Source of the DNA: Mesorhizobium caraganae
Lineage (GTDB): Bacteria; Pseudomonadota; Alphaproteobacteria; Rhizobiales; Rhizobiaceae
Direction of reading: 5' to 3'
Assembly (NCBI RefSeq): GCF_016836705.1
Contig: NZ_JAFCGY010000027.1
Coordinates: 1 to 64,000 of the forward strand
Length of the DNA: 64,000 nt
In this document: positions 59,114-64,000 of the stretch, in pieces
How the letters are laid out: each line of letters starts with the position of its first letter
Numbering within the stretch: position 1 is the stretch's first letter
The notes under the pieces: generated by a model
Database searches by the model: none
What the model was told of the DNA's origin: nothing
Seen by the model: only the letters and a program-made list of their open reading frames with translations
Program-made: the position numbers and the translations under genes

Positions 59114-61450
59114 TCAGAGATTGCTGTCGGTGTTCGTGTCGGTATCGGTACCGGTACCGGTACCGGTGTCAGTGCCTTCGCTACTGGTGTTCTCACCACC
59201 ACCAGGATTTGAAGCACGGCGCTCGGAACCATCACCGTTGTTGCCGCTCCAGGCCGCCCGGCCGGTTTGCGGCACGGGTTTCGGGGCCTTCGGTCTTGGC
59301 GCGGGTATGGGAACTACCTTTATTTTCGTGATGATTTTCGGGGGCCGTACCTTGCACGCCGGAATCGCCAAGGCGACCCGCTTCGGGGTGCTGAGAACAC
59401 CCAGGGAATACATCTCTTGACGCTCCATTCCGGCTCTGAAGAAGGCGAGCGCGCGGTCCGGATCAGCCGGAACACCATTGCGACCTTCCATGAAGATCGA
59501 CGCGAGATCGTTCATGGCATCGATATGCCCCATCGCCGCGGATTTGAGCAGCAAGTCCAATCCCTTGGCGGCATCGCGCTGGACGCCGCGGCCATTGAAC
59601 AGGGTGCGTCCCCACGCGGTCATGGCGTAGGGGTCACCCTTTTCGGATGCGTCTGAATAGAAGCGGTTGGCCTGTCCGGGATCCGCGGCCGTCCCTATTC
59701 CCGACGAGACGATGGAGCCGAGCGCGAAAACCGCGCGGACGTATCCCTTGTCGGCGGCCTGCTGGATTGCCTGCCTGGCCTCATTGACCTTACCCGAGGC
59801 CAGCAACGCCCGTCCGAGTTGGTAACGGAAGCGGGCAATCTCTGGATAGGCCGTCACCGAGGCCTGGCAGAGCTCAACCGCGTCGTCGCCAATCTCGTTC
59901 GCCAACCGGCCCGGGACAATGCCTTGTAGGTCGAGAGGTTCGCCAGCCACTCGATCGCAGGGATCGACGCTTGGGGACAGTTTCAGCGTCGCCTGCTTCG
60001 ATGCGTCCTCGGCACGGATCTGAAAGCCGATCTCGACCGGCGTCGCGGAACCGATCTGCGGCTCGTAGCGCAATTTGTCGACATCGTCGGCCATCAGGCT
60101 CGATTGAGGCGACAGGATGCGGTCTGGCAGGGACAGTGTCCCGGTTGCCGGATAGCTTGCAAGCTTCACGGTGATCGACGGGTCCTTGGCCGGGAAATCC
60201 AGCTTGAGCGGAATCGGGCCGACGCCGACGGGGATTTCGATGTTGCGGTTTTCGATCGCTTCGGCGGCGCCGGCGATACGAATGCCGCGCTCAACCACCG
60301 CCTGCTTTTGCTCGGCGGCGATTGAGGCCATGAGTTGCTTGCCCTCGGCGCCCGCGCCGTTTCTGATCCGCAACAACAGAACGCCTTGGGATTCGCCACC
60401 CCACTCGTTGTGCGTGGTGTAGGCCAACGTATCCACCTGTTCCTGCCAACCCGCCAATTCGGGGGCGTCCATGCGCAGACGCGGCAGGTCGGTACCCTCG
60501 ATCCTTTCGCCCATGGCCAAGGGCTTGCCATCAAGCGTCAGCCGTCCGAGTGCCGGCAGGCTTTCGATGCTGACGCTGACCGCGCCACCATCGACGTCTA
60601 CTGGCGCCGGCAGATCCAGCGCGACTGGCCCGATGCCGGACGGCACGATTTTCTCCAGCACCGGCGGGAGCGCCGGGCGGTTGGCGCGGGGCATCAGAAA
60701 GACATCGTCGAGAAGCGAGGAATTTTCCCATGGAACCTGCTTGCCACCGGTTGCCTTGACCACATCGCGGCGCACGGCGGCCATGACAGCCCTGATCTCC
60801 TGGTTCGGCGCCAACGCGCGACGGGAGAAGGCGGAGGAAAATGGGCTGAGATTGCCGCTCCCGTCATAGGCAACGGCTCCCGGCTCGGTGGCAAAGGCGA
60901 TCAGCGCGTTCTCAGACCCCTTCACCTGCGCCAACCCGCTACCGCTGGCGACGATCAGCTGGTCGCGAAGCCAATAGTTCTTACGCGGAAAAGGATTGTT
61001 GCGGCAGGCGTCGAGGATGATCACCTGGATTTTCGATTTCGAGCGCAACTGCTGCAACATGTCGTCGAGCTTGATTGCCTGAACTTCCACGTCGGCCGCA
61101 TCCTTAAGCGTGGCGTCGACCGGGATGAGAAAGTTCTCGCCGCCGATCTGGAAGCCGTGACCCGAATAATAGACCACGGCGAGATCAGCGCCGTCGGCCG
61201 CCGCGAGATAGGTGCGGAAACGCACCTCGAACTGAAGCCTGGTCAAATCCTTGGCGACGAAAACGTCGAAGCCGGCCGTCCGGAACGTGCTTGCGATGTC
61301 TCCGGCGTCCTTGTCCGGGTTCTTGAGCGCCGGAAGCTCCCGGTATTTGGAATTGCCGATCACAAAAGCAACCTTTCGATCGGCATTAGCCTCGAAAGTC
61401 GTCAGGGTCACAAGGATCAAAGCTGCAAGAAACACGCAGAGTCGCGACAT
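59114..61450 (-). CDS. Secreted caspase-family (C14) protein with Sel1 repeats
   Basis: 778 aa from ATG 61450 after GAGGA. A signal peptide ends E-A-N-A. The caspase-like p20 domain (about 25-250) has the catalytic His98 in Y-Y-S-G-H-G and Cys149 in L-D-A-C-R-N-N-P. A long beta-rich middle region (about 255-530) is unassigned. Sel1 repeats occupy about 590-710, followed by a basic Pro-rich segment and a low-complexity Gly/Thr/Asp tail made by GGTACC-type DNA repeats. Such bacterial metacaspase relatives cleave after Arg/Lys or act in stress and death; function here unknown. Confidence 0.87.
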   Translation of the reverse strand: MSRLCVFLAALILVTLTTFEANADRKVAFVIGNSKYRELPALKNPDKDAGDIASTFRTAGFDVFVAKDLTRLQFEVRFRTYLAAADGADLAVVYYSGHGFQIGGENFLIPVDATLKDAADVEVQAIKLDDMLQQLRSKSKIQVIILDACRNNPFPRKNYWLRDQLIVASGSGLAQVKGSENALIAFATEPGAVAYDGSGNLSPFSSAFSRRALAPNQEIRAVMAAVRRDVVKATGGKQVPWENSSLLDDVFLMPRANRPALPPVLEKIVPSGIGPVALDLPAPVDVDGGAVSVSIESLPALGRLTLDGKPLAMGERIEGTDLPRLRMDAPELAGWQEQVDTLAYTTHNEWGGESQGVLLLRIRNGAGAEGKQLMASIAAEQKQAVVERGIRIAGAAEAIENRNIEIPVGVGPIPLKLDFPAKDPSITVKLASYPATGTLSLPDRILSPQSSLMADDVDKLRYEPQIGSATPVEIGFQIRAEDASKQATLKLSPSVDPCDRVAGEPLDLQGIVPGRLANEIGDDAVELCQASVTAYPEIARFRYQLGRALLASGKVNEARQAIQQAADKGYVRAVFALGSIVSSGIGTAADPGQANRFYSDASEKGDPYAMTAWGRTLFNGRGVQRDAAKGLDLLLKSAAMGHIDAMNDLASIFMEGRNGVPADPDRALAFFRAGMERQEMYSLGVLSTPKRVALAIPACKVRPPKIITKIKVVPIPAPRPKAPKPVPQTGRAAWSGNNGDGSERRASNPGGGENTSSEGTDTGTGTGTDTDTNTDSNL
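59138..59172. repeat. Short tandem repeat in the caspase-gene 3' end
   Basis: Tandem GGTACC/GGTATC units encode the alternating Gly-Thr and Asp-Thr C-terminal tail. Such runs change length easily by slippage, in steps that keep the frame. Confidence 0.75.
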
Positions 61451-61616
61451 GGCAAAATCCTCATCCGCTATGATCTGGTGAACCCCAACAGACACCCTGC
61501 AGCTCAGCAGGTCTGTTAAAGAATTCACAATCTGCGAATGAGAGGCGAGGAAATCTGATGTGCTGGTCTTATATGCTGATCGGAAAATATCTTAATACTG
61601 CCGCCAACCGGAAATT

Positions 61617-62480
61617 TCAGGCTGCCTGCGTCTGAAATTCCGGGTTCTGCTTGACCAGCGCGACCTTCAGCTTTTCCATGGCGCGGGCCTCGATCTGGCG
61701 GACACGCTCCTTGGAAATGCCGAGCGTCTCGCCGAGCGCTTCCAGCGTAGCGCCCTCGTCGGTCAGGCGGCGTTCCTCGATGATCCTGAGTTCGCGGGCA
61801 TTGAGCGCGCCGAGCGCTGCTTTCAGCCAGAGCAGGCGGCGTTCGAAATCGATGGTGTCGCTGGCGACTTCGTCCGGCAGCGGATCGTCCGAAATCAGGA
61901 AGTCCATGCGCTCGGTGGTGCCGCTGTCGTCGGCGAGCGGCGCGTTGAGCGAGGAGTCAGGCGCGGAAAGCCTGGAATCCATGATCGCCACATCGGCCTC
62001 GGAGACGCCGAGCGCTACCGAGACTTCGCGATAGAGCGTGGCGTTGGAGATCGGCTCGGCGCCATTGGCCAGCCGGGCGCGCAAGCGCCGCAGATTGAAG
62101 AACAGCGCCTTTTGTGCCGAAGAGGTGCCGCCGCGCACGATCGACCAGTTGCGCAGGATGTAATCCTGCATCGAGGCGCGGATCCACCAGGTCGCATAGG
62201 TCGAGAAGCGCACCTCGCGCTCCGGCTCGAAGCGCGCGGCCGCTTCCAGCAGCCCGACATGGCCTTCCTGGACCAGATCGCCGAGCGGCAGTCCGTAGTG
62301 GCGGAATTTCGAAGCCATGGAGATGACCAGCCGCATATGCGCGACGGTAATCTGGTGCAGCGCCTGCTGGTCCTGGTCTTCCTTCCAGCGCAAGGCGAGA
62401 ACGTGTTCCTCGTCGCGCTCGAGATAGGGGGCCTTCATCGCCGCGCGGACCATGGTCCGTCCTGCCGTGTCTTCGATCAT
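61617..62480 (-). CDS. rpoH: RNA polymerase sigma-32 factor, RpoH2 type
   Basis: 287 aa from ATG 62480 after AGGAG; longer frames run into a repeat. Region 2 has H-M-R-L-V-I-S-M-A-S-K-F and F-S-T-Y-A-T-W-W-I-R-A-S-M-Q-D-Y-I, the RpoH box is Q-K-A-L-F-F-N-L-R-R-L-R near 130, and region 4 ends L-G-I-S-K-E-R-V-R-Q-I-E. The length fits rhizobial RpoH2 rather than RpoH1. It would direct heat- and oxidative-stress genes. FtsH, its usual degrading protease, is also in this window. Confidence 0.93.
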   Translation of the reverse strand: MIEDTAGRTMVRAAMKAPYLERDEEHVLALRWKEDQDQQALHQITVAHMRLVISMASKFRHYGLPLGDLVQEGHVGLLEAAARFEPEREVRFSTYATWWIRASMQDYILRNWSIVRGGTSSAQKALFFNLRRLRARLANGAEPISNATLYREVSVALGVSEADVAIMDSRLSAPDSSLNAPLADDSGTTERMDFLISDDPLPDEVASDTIDFERRLLWLKAALGALNARELRIIEERRLTDEGATLEALGETLGISKERVRQIEARAMEKLKVALVKQNPEFQTQAA

Positions 62481-62880
62481 GCCGCGCTCCTGCTCCCGGA
62501 CATTTTCGGACGGCCTGGCGGCCGCTGGCTCTATCTTGACGCAATCCCGGACGGAAAACCGGTTTCCCACTTTTCCTGGAATTGCTTTGGCTCTGGCGCA
62601 GCTAGGGTTCTTGAAATGGAAATGCAGCGCCCTACAACAGGCCATGAACGTGCCACACCGGGGATTGGTTCCGCCGCCGATGGTGGTTGTTTTATGCTAT
62701 CCGACAGGCCGCGCCGACAGCACAAAACGGGGCGATCGGCACCAATCCGAGTTACTTTGAGAATCTGATTTCTGGATCGCCATTTTTTTGAAATCTGGTT
62801 CCTTATTTTGCGGCTCTCCATCTGTCAGTTTCCGGCTCTCACAAGCGCCGGACACCGGCCAAGGACGGGATCACAGAAAA
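62481..62880. other. Divergent region between rpoH and the amino-acid transporter
   Basis: 400 bases with no gene. It holds dispersed palindrome copy 3 (62538-62585), 58 bases upstream of rpoH, and presumably the promoters of both transcripts. Confidence 0.5.
62538..62585. repeat. Dispersed intergenic palindrome, copy 3
   Basis: GACGCAATCCCGGACGGAAA at the left and CTTTTCCTGGAATTGC at the right, nearly identical to copy 2 at 32297. One base in the left arm differs (CCCGG against TCCGG). Confidence 0.85.
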
Positions 62881-63654
62881 ATGAAATGGCTCAATTCGCT
62901 CATCGTCGCCGGAACGCTGCAGGTTCTGGCTGTCACAGCCGGCCATGCCGGCGCCAACCTCGACCAGATCAAGCAGGCCGGCACCATCAAGGTCGGCACC
63001 GAAGGCACCTATGCGCCCTTCACCTATCACAATGATGCCGGCGCGCTGGTCGGCTTCGACGTCGAGATCGCCAAGGCGATCGGCGACAAGCTTGGCGTGA
63101 AAGTCGAGTTCCTCGAAGGCAAATGGGACGGGCTGATCGCCGGTCTCGACGCCAACCGCTATGACGCCGTCATCAACGAGGTCGGCATCACCGACGCGCG
63201 CAAGGCCAAGTACGACTTCTCCGATCCGTACATCGCTTCCAAGGCGGTGCTGATCGTGCGCGGCGACAACACCGACATCAAGACCTTTGCCGATCTCAAG
63301 GGCAAGAAGGCGGCGCAGTCGCTGACCTCGAATTTCGGCAAGCTCGCCGAGACCAACGGCGCCGAACTCGTCGGCACCGACGGCTTCGACCAGTCGATCC
63401 AGCTTTTGCTCACCGGTCGCGCCGATGCCACCATCAATGACAGCCTGTCCTTCCTCGACTTCAAGAAGCACAAGCCCGACGCCAATGTGAAGATCGCCGC
63501 GCAGGAAGAAAACGCCGACTATTCCGGCGTCATCGTGCGCAAGGGCGATCCGGAGCTAGTGGCCGCGATCAACAAGGCGCTGGCCGACATCAAGGCCGAC
63601 GGCACCTACAAGAAGATCGCCGACACCTATTTCGGCCAGGACGTTTCGCAGTAA
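62881..63654 (+). CDS. Polar amino-acid ABC transporter substrate-binding protein
   Basis: 257 aa from ATG 62881. The signal peptide ends A-G-H-A. The mature sequence has the SBP_bac_3 pattern: G-T-I-K-V-G-T-E-G-T-Y-A-P-F-T-Y, G-F-D-V-E-I-A-K-A-I-G, and D-A-V-I-N-E-V-G-I-T near 85-95. It most resembles cystine/polar amino-acid binders (FliY/TcyJ group). A permease gene follows, so this is the first gene of an uptake operon. Confidence 0.92.
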   Translation: MKWLNSLIVAGTLQVLAVTAGHAGANLDQIKQAGTIKVGTEGTYAPFTYHNDAGALVGFDVEIAKAIGDKLGVKVEFLEGKWDGLIAGLDANRYDAVINEVGITDARKAKYDFSDPYIASKAVLIVRGDNTDIKTFADLKGKKAAQSLTSNFGKLAETNGAELVGTDGFDQSIQLLLTGRADATINDSLSFLDFKKHKPDANVKIAAQEENADYSGVIVRKGDPELVAAINKALADIKADGTYKKIADTYFGQDVSQ

Positions 63655-63693
63655 CGAAGGTCTCCCGGCGGTTTGCCGGCAACGACACAATAG

Positions 63694-63725
63694 CGGCGGG
63701 CCGTCTTTGACGGCTCGCCGTTTTT
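63694..63725 (+). terminator. Hairpin between binding-protein and permease genes
   Basis: CGGCGGGCCGTC (63694-63705) pairs with GACGGCTCGCCG (63709-63720) across TTT with one G-T pair, followed by five T. Inside an operon it may act as a partial terminator that keeps the binding protein in excess over the permease. Confidence 0.85.
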
Positions 63726-63798
63726 CGCATGATATGACAACTGCACAATTGCACTGCCCGACCGGTCTAGACGGCATTTGCAAGGAGAGGAGCCGCTC

Positions 63799-64000
63799 GT
63801 GCCGCACTGGCTGCAACTGATGCTGGACTCGCTGCCGACGCTGTTGTGGGCGGCGCTGATCTTCACCGTGCCGCTGACTCTGCTGTCGTTTGCGCTCGGC
63901 CTGTTCGTCGGCCTGGTTGTCGCCCTGGTGCGGCTGTTCGGGCCGAAGCCGCTGGTTGCCGTGGTCCGTTTCTATGTCTGGATCTTTCGCGGCACGCCGC
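63799..64000 (+). CDS. Polar amino-acid ABC transporter permease (cut by right edge)
   Basis: Starts at GTG 63799 with GGAGAGGAG upstream. The 67 visible codons read P-H-W-L-Q-L-M-L-D-S-L-P-T-L-L-W then a membrane helix with T-V-P-L-T-L-L-S-F-A-L-G and end at V-W-I-F-R-G-T-P, the conserved start of the HisMQ-type permease. Translation continues beyond the window. Partner of the binding protein at 62881; the ATPase is presumably further right. Confidence 0.9.
   Translation, partial: MPHWLQLMLDSLPTLLWAALIFTVPLTLLSFALGLFVGLVVALVRLFGPKPLVAVVRFYVWIFRGTP

Overview
The window is about 64 kb of GC-rich alphaproteobacterial chromosome. Gene content and order (ruvC-ruvA-ruvB, ybgC-tolQRAB-pal-cpoB-tilS-ftsH-glmM, serC-serA-purA, a short RpoH2-type sigma factor, an RcdA-family protein, Omp25/RopB-like porins) point to Rhizobiales, most likely Mesorhizobium or a close Phyllobacteriaceae relative. 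This is inference from the gene families; no rRNA or tRNA gene is present to confirm it. Most of the window is core genome, with small scars of mobile DNA.

Layout. 1-8 kb: the first codons of an IS110-type transposase cut by the left edge; a divergent TetR regulator and NmrA-like reductase/DUF1772 pair; rpmE; an MsbA-type ABC exporter; a Taq-type carboxypeptidase; small membrane and secreted proteins. 8-16 kb: a MotA/MotB-like (ZorAB-like) membrane pair, haemolysin III, an inositol monophosphatase (suhB), efp, a Sel1-repeat protein, a ThiE-like protein, an EamA exporter with a divergent Lrp regulator, and a GNAT acetyltransferase. 16-25 kb: a broken TauE/SafE gene, DUF2269, a tiny haem-copper-oxidase-like protein, a candidate small RNA, rcdA, ruvCAB, a Tat-exported phosphoesterase, an IS5 remnant, and a class III adenylate cyclase with a disturbed 5' end. 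25-37 kb: a GH5 glycosidase, then the Tol-Pal envelope cluster, interrupted between tolB and pal by a four-helix-bundle (23S-IVS type) gene with a decayed tandem copy; then tilS and ftsH. 37-43 kb: two paralogous secreted repeat proteins, glmM and two outer-membrane beta-barrel genes. 43-51 kb: serC-serA behind a structured leader, an EamA exporter, purA, an anchored Pro/Ala-rich protein and a CcdAB-type toxin-antitoxin pair. 51-57 kb: an ABC-F ATPase (uup) with thiN on the minus strand, and on the plus strand a TPP riboswitch ahead of thiBPQ. 57-64 kb: an M48 lipoprotein protease, a caspase/Sel1 protein, rpoH, and a polar amino-acid ABC transporter running off the right edge.

How the parts fit. 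Envelope maintenance dominates (Tol-Pal, FtsH, GlmM, OMPs, M48 protease, MotAB-like pair). Four exact TTAA-N7-TTAA sites, the CtrA binding pattern, lie upstream of both OMP genes, the candidate sRNA and rcdA; a fifth near-match precedes tolQ. If real, they place envelope genes and the CtrA-proteolysis adaptor RcdA under the cell-cycle regulator CtrA. Thiamine handling is split between riboswitch-controlled import (ThiBPQ) and activation (ThiN) on the opposite strand. Five copies of a dispersed 46-71 bp intergenic palindrome and one 145 bp palindrome, which appears to supply the start of ThiP, show repeat expansion. No prophage, CRISPR array, tRNA, rRNA or integrative element was recognised.
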